Below, piece by piece: positions 26,857 through 34,839 of a DNA stretch of 64,000 nt. The position numbers were made by a program, and so were the translations under genes. The stretch is from Streptomyces olivochromogenes (lineage in GTDB: Bacteria; Actinomycetota; Actinomycetes; Streptomycetales; Streptomycetaceae). The DNA lies in assembly GCF_021538895.1 (NCBI RefSeq), contig NZ_JADDRL010000031.1, positions 1-64,000 of the forward strand, given 5' to 3'. The notes beneath the pieces were generated by a model. It saw nothing but the letters and a program-made list of their open reading frames with translations. It had not been told where the DNA came from and searched no databases. The stretch's first letter is position 1, and every line of letters starts with the position of its first letter.

Positions 26857-29052
26857 TCACTTCTCCGAGGGGCTCGGGGAGATTTTCGCGCCCTTCTTCA
26901 GGAAGCCCATGTCCTCGTAGACGGGCGTCTGGAATCCGAAGGCACCCGCGTTGACCAGGTCCTTCCGTGTGCCGATGAGCTGCGGGCGCTGGTAGAGGGG
27001 CAGGGAGCCGGCCGCCGCCCAGATGCGCGAGTCGGCCTTGCGCAGCAGATCGCGGGCCTCGTCCTCGTCGAGTGTGGCGAGTGCCTCGTCGAAGAGCTGG
27101 TCGACCTGGTCGGTGCCGACGCGGGTGTAGTTCTGTTCGATGTTCACGGAGCCGTCGGCGGCCACGACGGGCTTGGCGTAGATCGGGCGGGCGTCGGTGG
27201 CGGGGAAGGCGGAGGACGGCCAGGAGTAGAGGGCGAGGTCGTACTGGCCGGCCGCGATGTGGTCGCGGAAGTAGCTCTCGTCGGAGACCCTGGTGATCTC
27301 GGTGCGGATGCCGACCTTCTCCAGCATCAGCGAGATGCGGTCGGCGACGCCCCGCAGGGTGTCCGAGCCGGGGCCCGCGGGGAGCACGAAGCGCAGCAGG
27401 AGCGCCTTGCCGTTCTTGGCGAGCGGGGCGGCTGCGGCGCCCGCCGGGGCCGCGGTGCCCTTCGGGGCGTAGGCGCCGGGCGCCCCGCCCTGCCCCAGGT
27501 GCCGGCCGCCGTCCTGGGCGAGGTGCCGGCCGCCCTCGTCGCCGGTCGGCTCGTGGCGCTTGCTCTTGTCCCGGTGGTCCTTGTCGTCCTCGCCGACGAC
27601 GTACGTGCCGTCCTGGCCGCCCTCGGACTCGTCGGCGGCCTTCTCGGCCTGTGGGCCTGCCGCCTTCTCGGCCTTCTTCTCCTCCTTGATCGGACCGCCC
27701 GACACCCAGCCGGCGTCCGCGAGCAGCGCCTGCGCCTGCGCGGTGTCCTGACCGCCCAGGGCGCCGCTGTTGTCGGCGTAGACGTCCTGGCCGGCGAGCG
27801 CGAGGTGGCTGCCGACGGGGGTGGCGGGCAGACCGAGCGGGGTCAGGACGATCTTGGCGAGCGCGGCGCGGTCGAGGGCGTGGGCGACGGCTTGGCGCAC
27901 CCGCTCGTCGGCGAGGGGACCGGTGGAGCCGTTCAGGGCCAGCTGGGTGTAGGCGGGCTCCAGCGACTTGCGGACCTCGAAGCCGGTCAGCTGCTCCTGC
28001 TGGCGGACGTAGCGGGCGATGACCTCGCGCAGCTCCTTCTTGTCGCCGTCGCCCTTGTCGCCGTCGTCGCCGTCGGCCTCCTCGGTGTCGAGGCCGTGCG
28101 CGCGCGCCCAGTCGCGCAGCTTCTTGGCGGAGGTGCGGCCCGCGCCCTGCAGCGGGGTGGAGACGCCCTGGTCGCGGGAGGCGATGGTGATCCGCTCGGC
28201 CTCGGCGCTGTCGACGTCGGCGAGGTCCACGGTGCCGGCGGCGAGCGCGGTGGCCCGCTGGTCGCGGGGCACGGCCTGCAGCACGATCTGGGAGAGCTTG
28301 GTGGGGTGGCCCCACCAGCGCGGGTTGCGGCCGAGGACGACGTCCTTCGCGGCGACGTCGACCTTCTCGACCCGGAAGGGGCCGGCGCTGACGTTGAGCT
28401 TGCGGCGGGCTCCGTCGTTGAAGGCGTCCGGGGTGCCCATGACGTCCTTCGGGTACAGCGGGGAGAACAGCGACTTCCAGTCGGCGTAGGGACGGTTGAA
28501 GGTGACCTGGACCTCCAGGTCGTTGGCGCCGCGTTCGATCTTGGCGATGCGGTCGTAGCCGGCGTTGCGGGCCGTCCAGTAGGCGGCGTCCTGGCCGGAC
28601 AGGGCGCGCCACTGGGCGGCGAAGTCGGCGGCGCCGATCTCCCGGCCGTCGCTCCAGACGGCCTGCTGGTTGAGCTTGTACAGCACGACCTGGCGCGGCT
28701 CGGTCTCGACGACCTCGGCGGACTCCAGGAAGTCGGGATTGCGGACCGGGCGGCCGTGCGCGTCGATCCGGAACATCGAGGGCAGCACGGCCTGGGCGAC
28801 CCGGGTGCTGCCCGCGTCGGCATCCGCCTGGAAGGTGTTGAACGTCTCGGGTACGGCGTCCACGGCCCAGTGCAGCGTGCCGCCGTCGGCGACCTTGTCC
28901 CGGGTGACGGAGGCGATGTCCTGTCCGACCAGCGGGCTGGCCGCCTCGTCGTCCGAGCTGCAGCCGGCGAGGAGGGGCACCGCGAGCGCGCCCGCGGTGA
29001 GGAAGACGACCGAGCGCTTGACCGCGCGCAGTCCGACGCCGTCGTGGGACAT
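26857..29052 (-). CDS. Orphan peptide-binding lipoprotein (SBP_bac_5), enlarged
   Basis: A 731-aa solute-binding protein, well above the usual 530-600 aa. The ATG at 29052 (MSHDGVGLRAVKRSVV) has GGAGG 7 nt upstream; the extra 93 upstream codons are rejected. The lipobox LAGC gives Cys31. A charged, low-complexity insertion lies in the C-terminal half (about residues 470-560): Lys/Glu/Asp-rich KEEKKAEKAAGPQAEKAA, then KDHRDKSKRHEPTGDEGG and Gly/Ala-rich repeats. There is another acidic DGDDGDKGDGDKKE stretch near residue 285. No permease or ATPase is encoded nearby, so it may serve one of the local peptide transporters or act in signalling. Confidence 0.85.
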   Translation of the reverse strand: MSHDGVGLRAVKRSVVFLTAGALAVPLLAGCSSDDEAASPLVGQDIASVTRDKVADGGTLHWAVDAVPETFNTFQADADAGSTRVAQAVLPSMFRIDAHGRPVRNPDFLESAEVVETEPRQVVLYKLNQQAVWSDGREIGAADFAAQWRALSGQDAAYWTARNAGYDRIAKIERGANDLEVQVTFNRPYADWKSLFSPLYPKDVMGTPDAFNDGARRKLNVSAGPFRVEKVDVAAKDVVLGRNPRWWGHPTKLSQIVLQAVPRDQRATALAAGTVDLADVDSAEAERITIASRDQGVSTPLQGAGRTSAKKLRDWARAHGLDTEEADGDDGDKGDGDKKELREVIARYVRQQEQLTGFEVRKSLEPAYTQLALNGSTGPLADERVRQAVAHALDRAALAKIVLTPLGLPATPVGSHLALAGQDVYADNSGALGGQDTAQAQALLADAGWVSGGPIKEEKKAEKAAGPQAEKAADESEGGQDGTYVVGEDDKDHRDKSKRHEPTGDEGGRHLAQDGGRHLGQGGAPGAYAPKGTAAPAGAAAAPLAKNGKALLLRFVLPAGPGSDTLRGVADRISLMLEKVGIRTEITRVSDESYFRDHIAAGQYDLALYSWPSSAFPATDARPIYAKPVVAADGSVNIEQNYTRVGTDQVDQLFDEALATLDEDEARDLLRKADSRIWAAAGSLPLYQRPQLIGTRKDLVNAGAFGFQTPVYEDMGFLKKGAKISPSPSEK

Positions 29053-29380
29053 CTCTGCTACCTCCGGGGAGCCCGGTGACACGGGTGTGGTCTGTTCACA
29101 TTTGGCGGTATTTTGGTGTTGATCAGATCTACAGACCCACTGAAGAGGAAAGGGTTCGCCTGCCGGGGGCGACACGGCGGCCGGGGCTCCCAAGCCCACC
29201 CGTGCGGCGCAACAAGCGCCCCCGGCGCACGCAGAGCGCGCGTGCGGGCGTGCGGTGGAGGCGTGCAATCCGCCAATCGCTGCACATGGCTTCACATCAG
29301 CAGGTGTGACGCGCAACACTCGCAGGCGCATGAACGTTGCCGCCTAGGACCAGAAGGTCCGCGGGAAGTGAGGTCACGTC
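29053..29380. other. Divergent intergenic region between lipoprotein and 29381 gene
   Basis: 328 bp with divergent starts on either side and no convincing gene inside. The stretch 29095-29150 is AT-richer, with adjacent palindromes TGATCA and AGATCT (about 29119-29129), and is the likely site of the lipoprotein promoter on the minus strand. The GAGG ribosome site of the plus-strand gene is at about 29370. No firm promoter hexamers could be assigned. Confidence 0.35.
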
Positions 29381-29671
29381 ATGTCCGTGCACGACGACCT
29401 GACGTCAGTCCAGCGCAGTCTCGACGACCTGTTCCGGTCCGTGGGGCGCCTGGAGCAGCAGCTCGGAAGCGGCGGGCTGGAGATGCGCCGCGTCCGCGCC
29501 GACGCCGATCACCTGCGCGAGAGCGTGGCACTGCTGCGCGAAGCCGCCCCCGGCTTCGGCCAGCAGCGTCGCCCCGATCTCGTGACCATCTCCGACACGC
29601 CGTACGACATCAGCCTGTGGACGGACACGGACGACGAGGGTCTCGGCGCCCGTGACCGGCACGCCCCCTAG
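29381..29671 (+). CDS. Conserved small coiled-coil protein of unknown function
   Basis: A 96-aa soluble acidic protein. Residues 4-55 (DDLTSVQRSLDDLFRSVGRLEQQLG...ADADHLRESVALLREA) have heptad spacing of Leu/Val typical of a coiled coil. The tail VTISDTPYDISLWTDTDDEGLGARDR is extended and acidic. GTGAGG lies before the ATG. It lies 73 bp upstream of the succinate dehydrogenase operon on the same strand and may be co-transcribed with it. Not a family I recognise by name. Confidence 0.72.
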   Translation: MSVHDDLTSVQRSLDDLFRSVGRLEQQLGSGGLEMRRVRADADHLRESVALLREAAPGFGQQRRPDLVTISDTPYDISLWTDTDDEGLGARDRHAP

Positions 29672-29744
29672 GAGCAGTGGCCGCAGGCCGCCCAGGGGGT
29701 GCCCGCGGGCACCCCCACAACCCGAACCCGACCGGAGTCATGAG

Positions 29745-30566
29745 TTGGCCACTGGTACGGAACCCCATATGAACAGCGGCGGCGTACAGACCGGTACGCG
29801 CGCCGCGATCGCCGCACCGCATCTGCGGACCGACCGCTGGTGGCTGGCCCCGGCCGTCACCGCGGCCGGTCTGTTCGCCTTCGTCGTCTATTCGACCTGG
29901 CGGGCCTTCGCCAATGCGCACTACTACGCGGCGCCGTACGTCTCACCCTTCTACTCGCCGTGTCTGGCGGAGAACTGCCGGACCATGCACGCGGGCCCGA
30001 ACGCCGATCTGTTCGGCAGCTGGTGGGCGATCTCCCCGGCGATCATCATCCTGATCTTCCCGCTGGGCTTCCGCCTGACCTGCTACTACTACCGCAAGGC
30101 CTACTACCGCAGCTTCTGGGCGTCCCCGCCGGCCTGCGCGGTGGCCGAGCCGCACAAGAAGTACACCGGCGAGACCCGCTTCCCGCTGATCCTGCAGAAC
30201 GTCCACCGGTACTTCTTCTACGCCGCGCTGCTGGTCGCCGGAGTGCTGACCTACGACACCGTGCTGTCCTTCCGCGACGAGCACTACCGCTGGGGCCACA
30301 TGGGCCTGGGCACCCTCGTCTTCCTGGCCAACATCGTGCTGATCTGGGCGTACACGATCTCCTGCCATTCGTGCCGGCACATCGTCGGCGGGAAGCTCAA
30401 GCACTTCTCCAAGCATCCCGTGCGCTACAAGGCATGGCAGTTCGTCGGGAAGCTGAACGCCCGCCACATGCTGCTGGCCTGGGCGTCGCTGGTAAGCGTG
30501 GCCCTCGCCGACTTCTACGTGTACCTGGTCGCGTCCGGTGTCTTCGACGATCCGAGGTTCTTCTGA
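29745..30566 (+). CDS. Succinate dehydrogenase / fumarate reductase membrane anchor
   Basis: A 273-aa integral membrane protein, the quinone-reacting anchor of the complex. Five hydrophobic segments are visible, starting at AVTAAGLFAFVVYSTWRAF and ending at LLAWASLVSVALADFYVYLVA. Conserved His residues (NVHRYFFY, GHMGLG, CHSCRHIVGG, ARHMLLAW) could ligate haem b. A loop with CLAENC is on the outer side. The TTG start at 29745 has GGAG 7 nt upstream; the ATG at 29769 (MNSGGVQTG) lacks a ribosome site but is a possible alternative. The stop overlaps the next ATG (TGATG). Confidence 0.85.
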   Translation: MATGTEPHMNSGGVQTGTRAAIAAPHLRTDRWWLAPAVTAAGLFAFVVYSTWRAFANAHYYAAPYVSPFYSPCLAENCRTMHAGPNADLFGSWWAISPAIIILIFPLGFRLTCYYYRKAYYRSFWASPPACAVAEPHKKYTGETRFPLILQNVHRYFFYAALLVAGVLTYDTVLSFRDEHYRWGHMGLGTLVFLANIVLIWAYTISCHSCRHIVGGKLKHFSKHPVRYKAWQFVGKLNARHMLLAWASLVSVALADFYVYLVASGVFDDPRFF

Positions 30567-32500
30567 TGCCCGTGGTGGACCGGCAGGAATGGGACGTCGT
30601 CGTGGTCGGTGCCGGCGGCGCCGGGCTGCGGGCCGCGATCGAGGCGCGCGAGCGGGGCGCCCGGACGGCGGTGATCTGCAAGTCGCTGTTCGGCAAGGCG
30701 CACACGGTGATGGCCGAGGGCGGCATCGCGGCGGCGATGGCCAACGTCAACGAGCACGACAACTGGCAGGTCCACTTCCGCGACACCATGCGCGGCGGCA
30801 AGTTCCTGAACCAGTGGCGGATGGCCGAGCATCATGCGCGGGAGGCCCCGGACCGGGTGTGGGAGCTGGAGACCTGGGGCGCGCTGTTCGACCGTACGAA
30901 GGACGGCAAGATCTCGCAGCGCAACTTCGGCGGCCACGAGTACCCGCGCCTCGCGCACGTCGGCGACCGCACGGGTCTTGAGCTGATCCGCACCCTCCAG
31001 CAGAAGATCGTCTCGCTCCAGCAGGAGGACGAGAAGGAGACCGGTGACTACGAGTCCCGGCTGAAGGTCTTCCAGGAGTGCACGGTCACCCGGGTCCTCA
31101 AGGACGGGAGCAGGGTCTCGGGAGTCTTCGCCTACGACCGCGAGACCGGCCGCTTCTTCGTCCTGGAAGCCCCCTCCGTGGTGATCGCGACGGGCGGCAT
31201 CGGCAAGTCCTTCAAGGTGACGTCGAACTCGTGGGAGTACACCGGCGACGGGCACGCCCTCGCCCTGCTCGCCGGGGCGCCGCTGCTGAACATGGAGTTC
31301 GTGCAGTTCCACCCGACGGGCATGGTCTGGCCGCCCTCGGTGAAGGGCATCCTGGTCACCGAGTCGGTGCGCGGCGACGGCGGGGTGCTGAGGAACTCCG
31401 ACGGCAAGCGGTTCATGTTCGACTACGTCCCGGACGTCTTCAAGGAGAAGTACGCCGAGTCGGAGGAGGAGGGCGACCGCTGGTACGAGGACCCGGACAA
31501 CAACCGGCGTCCCCCTGAGCTGCTCCCCCGCGACGAGGTGGCCCGCGCCATCAACGCCGAGGTGAAGGCGGGCCGCGGCTCCCCGCACGGCGGTGTCTTC
31601 CTCGACGTGTCGACGCGGATGCCCGCGGAGGTCATCAAGCGCCGGCTGCCCTCCATGTACCACCAGTTCAAGGAGCTGGCGGACGTCGACATCACGGCGG
31701 AGGCGATGGAGGTCGGGCCGACCTGTCACTACGTGATGGGCGGCATCGCGGTCGATTCCGACACGGCGGCGGCGCGCGGGGTGCCGGGGCTGTACGCGGC
31801 CGGGGAGGTCGCCGGCGGCATGCACGGCTCGAACCGGCTCGGCGGCAACTCGCTGTCCGACCTGCTGGTGTTCGGGCGCCGGGCGGGCTGGCACGCCGCC
31901 GAGTACGCGGCGGAGCACGCGGCCGAGCGCCCGCCCGTGGACGACACCGAGATCGACGCGGCGGCCGCCGAGGCACTGCGGCCGTTCTCGGCGGAGGTCG
32001 AGGAGCCCGCCTCGGGCCCGCCGGAGAACCCGTACACCGTGCACCAGGAACTCCAGCAGACCATGAACGACCTGGTGGGCATCATCCGCCGCGAGGGCGA
32101 GATGGCCGAGGCCCTGCGCAGGCTGGCCGAGCTGCGGGTACGGGCGCGGCGGGCCGGGGTCGAGGGGCACCGCCAGTTCAACCCGGGCTGGCACCTCTCC
32201 CTGGACCTGCGGAACATGCTGCTGGTCAGCGAGTGCGTGGCCCGGGCGGCGCTGGAGCGCACCGAGTCGCGCGGCGGGCACACCCGCGAGGACCATCCGA
32301 CGATGGAGCGCGACTGGCGCCGGATCAACCTGCTGTGCCGGCTCGCCGATCCCACCGGGGGCCTGGCGGCGACGGACCCCGTCCGCGGTCAGATCACCCT
32401 CGCCCGCGAGACCACCGAACCCATCCGCACCGACCTGCTCGCCCTCTTCGAGAAGGAGGAGCTGGTCAAGTACCTCGCCGAAGAGGAGCTCTACGAGTGA
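30566..32500 (+). CDS. sdhA: Succinate dehydrogenase / fumarate reductase flavoprotein subunit
   Basis: A 644-aa catalytic subunit oxidising succinate to fumarate with covalently bound FAD. The FAD-binding VVVVGAGGAGLRAAIEA is near residues 10-26. HTVMAEGGIAAA carries the conserved flavin-region His, and GGHEYPRLAHVGDRTG and SRGGHTREDHPTMERDW are active-site signatures. Start MPVVDRQEWD follows directly on the anchor gene stop. The large open frame that extends upstream is only overlap with the anchor gene. This three-gene, single-anchor layout is the second sdh type found in streptomycetes besides the sdhCDAB operon. Confidence 0.95.
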   Translation: MPVVDRQEWDVVVVGAGGAGLRAAIEARERGARTAVICKSLFGKAHTVMAEGGIAAAMANVNEHDNWQVHFRDTMRGGKFLNQWRMAEHHAREAPDRVWELETWGALFDRTKDGKISQRNFGGHEYPRLAHVGDRTGLELIRTLQQKIVSLQQEDEKETGDYESRLKVFQECTVTRVLKDGSRVSGVFAYDRETGRFFVLEAPSVVIATGGIGKSFKVTSNSWEYTGDGHALALLAGAPLLNMEFVQFHPTGMVWPPSVKGILVTESVRGDGGVLRNSDGKRFMFDYVPDVFKEKYAESEEEGDRWYEDPDNNRRPPELLPRDEVARAINAEVKAGRGSPHGGVFLDVSTRMPAEVIKRRLPSMYHQFKELADVDITAEAMEVGPTCHYVMGGIAVDSDTAAARGVPGLYAAGEVAGGMHGSNRLGGNSLSDLLVFGRRAGWHAAEYAAEHAAERPPVDDTEIDAAAAEALRPFSAEVEEPASGPPENPYTVHQELQQTMNDLVGIIRREGEMAEALRRLAELRVRARRAGVEGHRQFNPGWHLSLDLRNMLLVSECVARAALERTESRGGHTREDHPTMERDWRRINLLCRLADPTGGLAATDPVRGQITLARETTEPIRTDLLALFEKEELVKYLAEEELYE

Positions 32501-33276
32501 GCAGCTACGAGGCCCGCTTCAAGGTGTGGCGGGGCGATGTCGGGGGCGGCGGCCTGGAGGACTTCGCGGTCGAGGTCAACGACGGCGAGGTGGTCCTGGA
32601 CATCATCCACCGCCTCCAGGCGACGCAGGCGCCGGACCTGGCGGTGCGCTGGAACTGCAAGGCGGGCAAGTGCGGTTCGTGCTCCGCGGAGATCAACGGG
32701 CGGCCGCGGCTGATGTGCATGACCCGGATGTCGGTCTTCGACCGCGCGGAGACGATCACCGTCACACCCCTGCGCGCGTTCCCGGTGATCCGCGATCTGG
32801 TGACGGACGTCGGCTTCAACTACCAGAAGGCCAGGGAGGTTCCGTCCTTCGTGCCGCCCGCCGGGGTGGGGCCGGGCGAGTACCGGATGATGCAGGAGGA
32901 CGTGGACCGCTCGCAGGAGTTCCGCAAGTGCATCGAGTGCTTCCTGTGCCAGGACACCTGCCATGTGGTGCGTGACCACGAGGAGAACAAGAAGGCGTTC
33001 GCCGGGCCGCGTTTCCTGATGCGGGTGGCCGAGCTGGACATGCATCCGCTCGACGCGGCCGCGGAGTCCGGGCTGGACCGCAAGAGCACGGCCCAGGACG
33101 AACACGGCCTCGGCTACTGCAACATCACCAAGTGCTGTACGGAGGTGTGCCCCGAGGGCATCAAGATCACGGACAACGCGCTGATCCCGATGAAGGAAAG
33201 GGCCGTCGACCGCAAGTACGACCCGCTGGTGTGGCTGGGGTCGAAGATCGGGCGGCGGTCCTCCCAGTCCTCGTAG
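32497..33276 (+). CDS. sdhB: Succinate dehydrogenase / fumarate reductase iron-sulfur subunit
   Basis: A 259-aa electron-transfer subunit. The start is GTG (MSSYEARFKVWRGD), overlapping the flavoprotein stop by 4 bp (GTGA). The [2Fe-2S] ligands are in NCKAGKCGSCSAEING with a distal Cys in RLMCMTR. The [4Fe-4S] motif is CIECFLCQDTC and the third cluster is bound by CNITKCCTEVCPEGI. It passes electrons from FAD to the quinone site in the anchor. End of operon; no clear hairpin follows before the convergent gene 18 bp away. Confidence 0.95.
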   Translation: MSSYEARFKVWRGDVGGGGLEDFAVEVNDGEVVLDIIHRLQATQAPDLAVRWNCKAGKCGSCSAEINGRPRLMCMTRMSVFDRAETITVTPLRAFPVIRDLVTDVGFNYQKAREVPSFVPPAGVGPGEYRMMQEDVDRSQEFRKCIECFLCQDTCHVVRDHEENKKAFAGPRFLMRVAELDMHPLDAAAESGLDRKSTAQDEHGLGYCNITKCCTEVCPEGIKITDNALIPMKERAVDRKYDPLVWLGSKIGRRSSQSS

Positions 33277-33294
33277 GCCTGCTGGACGGACCGG

Positions 33295-33597
33295 TCAGGG
33301 GGTGCGGCCGGGGCGCTGGGCCAGGAACTGGATCAGCAGTCCCACCATGAACAGGCCCCAGCCGCACCACGCGACGACACCGCGGACGCCGACCGAGGGT
33401 CCGCCGCCCTCGGGCCCCACGAAGAGGAACACCCCCACGCCGACCGCTCCGGCCAGCGACCCCCAGCCCCAGAGCTTCGGCCGCAGGACCCGGCGCCGTC
33501 CCCACGGCGCCACCCAGCCGGTCGCCGCGGCCGCCGTGCCGGCCGCCGCGAGCAGCGCCACGCACAGCGCGGAGGCCACCACCAAGTACATGTGCAT
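33295..33597 (-). CDS. Small three-helix membrane protein of unknown function
   Basis: A 100-aa protein (alternative start two codons later). Hydrophobic segments at about residues 3-28 (YLVVASALCVALLAAAGTAAAA), 45-62 (GSLAGAVGVGVFLFVG) and 75-92 (AWCGWGLFMVGLLIQFLA) are separated by short Arg/Gly loops. It resembles unnamed actinobacterial membrane proteins encoded beside dehydrogenase genes. It is convergent with sdhB. Function unknown. Confidence 0.6.
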   Translation of the reverse strand: MHMYLVVASALCVALLAAAGTAAAATGWVAPWGRRRVLRPKLWGWGSLAGAVGVGVFLFVGPEGGGPSVGVRGVVAWCGWGLFMVGLLIQFLAQRPGRTP

Positions 33598-33636
33598 GAC
33601 GATGATCGTCCCACGCGGCCCTGGCTCCGCACCAGA

Positions 33637-34758
33637 TCAGGAACGGTGCGTCCAGCCCTTCCGGTACGCCGTCCAGTCGGCCTCCGTCGCCGCGAAGTCC
33701 ACGTAGAGGGCGAGGCCGAAGCGGGCGCGGTCCGCGTCCGTGCGGGACAGGCCCAGGCGTACGCCGCGTACGGCGGCCGGGACGGTCTCGGCGTGCGCCC
33801 AGTGGCCGAAGCGGTTCTCGTGGTAGAAGGGCAGGCCCATGAGGAGGTCGGTGGTCGGCGGGGTGACCTCCAGGGCGAGGCTGGTCTGCTGGGCGACATA
33901 GCCGCCGTACAGGCTCTCCAGCGGCTGCATGGTGTCGTACGACATCACCGCGATCTGGTCGACACGGCGGGCCACCTGGCCGAAGTAGGCCTGCGACCAC
34001 CACTTGGGGTGGCCGGTGGTCGCGCCCCAGAAGGAGTGGAACGCGGGCAGCGGGTCGATCTGATGGGCGGCCACGGAGAGCAGGGCGTGCCGGTCGCGGG
34101 TGACGGCGCGCAGGTCGTCGAGGAGCGAGAGGTAGTGGCGGTCGCCCGAGTGGAGGGGCTCCAGGTCGAAGTGGGCGCCCTCGAAGCCGGCGGCCAGGAT
34201 CTGGCGGGTGGAGCGGACCACGGCGGCGCGGGTGTCGGCGCGTTCGAGGCGCAGGCCGTCGGGTCCCTCGGAGGCGAGCTTGTCGCCCAGCCAGGCCTGG
34301 ACGCGGATGCCGGGGAGTTCGCGGTGTACGGCCGCGATCAGTCGGCGGGCCTTCGGGTACGCGGACTCGGGGAGGGTGCCGTCGTGTTCCAGGGGGCCCG
34401 AGTGGACGTAGAGGTCGCGGATGCCGGTGCCCCGCAGGCGGCGGGCGAGGGCCTTGACGTCGGCGTCGGTCTTGCGGCCGTCGACCCAGGCGTGGCCGAG
34501 CCAGATCGCGTCCTTGTCGCGGGTGTACGTGCCGTCCGCCGGGTCGCCGGTGTAGTTCAGGCGGAGGGCGGTCTCGGCGGCGAGGAGGGGGACGAGGAGC
34601 AGGAGGAGGGTGACGAGGATCGCTCTGCGGACGCGGCGCGCGCGGGTGCGGCGGGGTTTCACCTCAGTTTCTGCGGGTGCGGACGGTTCCTGTGCGGGGG
34701 GTTCCGGGTCGAGGGACGGGGCCGGGGGTGATTCGTCGTTCGTCCCGGGCTTGTCCAT
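33637..34758 (-). CDS. Membrane-anchored GH18-like TIM-barrel protein
   Basis: A 373-aa protein. A Pro/Glu-rich cytoplasmic start (about 35 residues) and an RRTRARRVRR patch precede one membrane helix (AILVTLLLLLVPLLAAE, about 46-62). The rest is extracellular. The segment GFEGAHFDLEPLHSGDR resembles the catalytic strand of GH18 proteins but reads F-D-L-E-P rather than D-x-x-D-x-E. VDQIAVMSYDT resembles the GH18 strand-6 M-x-Y-D motif. It could be a wall-associated glycosidase or a catalytically altered binding protein. Divergent from the next gene with an 81-bp gap. Confidence 0.65.
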   Translation of the reverse strand: MDKPGTNDESPPAPSLDPEPPAQEPSAPAETEVKPRRTRARRVRRAILVTLLLLLVPLLAAETALRLNYTGDPADGTYTRDKDAIWLGHAWVDGRKTDADVKALARRLRGTGIRDLYVHSGPLEHDGTLPESAYPKARRLIAAVHRELPGIRVQAWLGDKLASEGPDGLRLERADTRAAVVRSTRQILAAGFEGAHFDLEPLHSGDRHYLSLLDDLRAVTRDRHALLSVAAHQIDPLPAFHSFWGATTGHPKWWSQAYFGQVARRVDQIAVMSYDTMQPLESLYGGYVAQQTSLALEVTPPTTDLLMGLPFYHENRFGHWAHAETVPAAVRGVRLGLSRTDADRARFGLALYVDFAATEADWTAYRKGWTHRS

Positions 34759-34839
34759 GCCTCGTCCCCCTGTTCTCGTCGTCCCCCGCGTGTATGCGCC
34801 CGGTCGCGAGGGCGGTTACCTGCCCATACGCTCCGAAAT

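Noticed and set aside
34759..34839. A defined promoter in the divergent gap between the GH18-like and coiled-coil genes
   Set aside because: No convincing -35/-10 pair with acceptable spacing was found in either direction.
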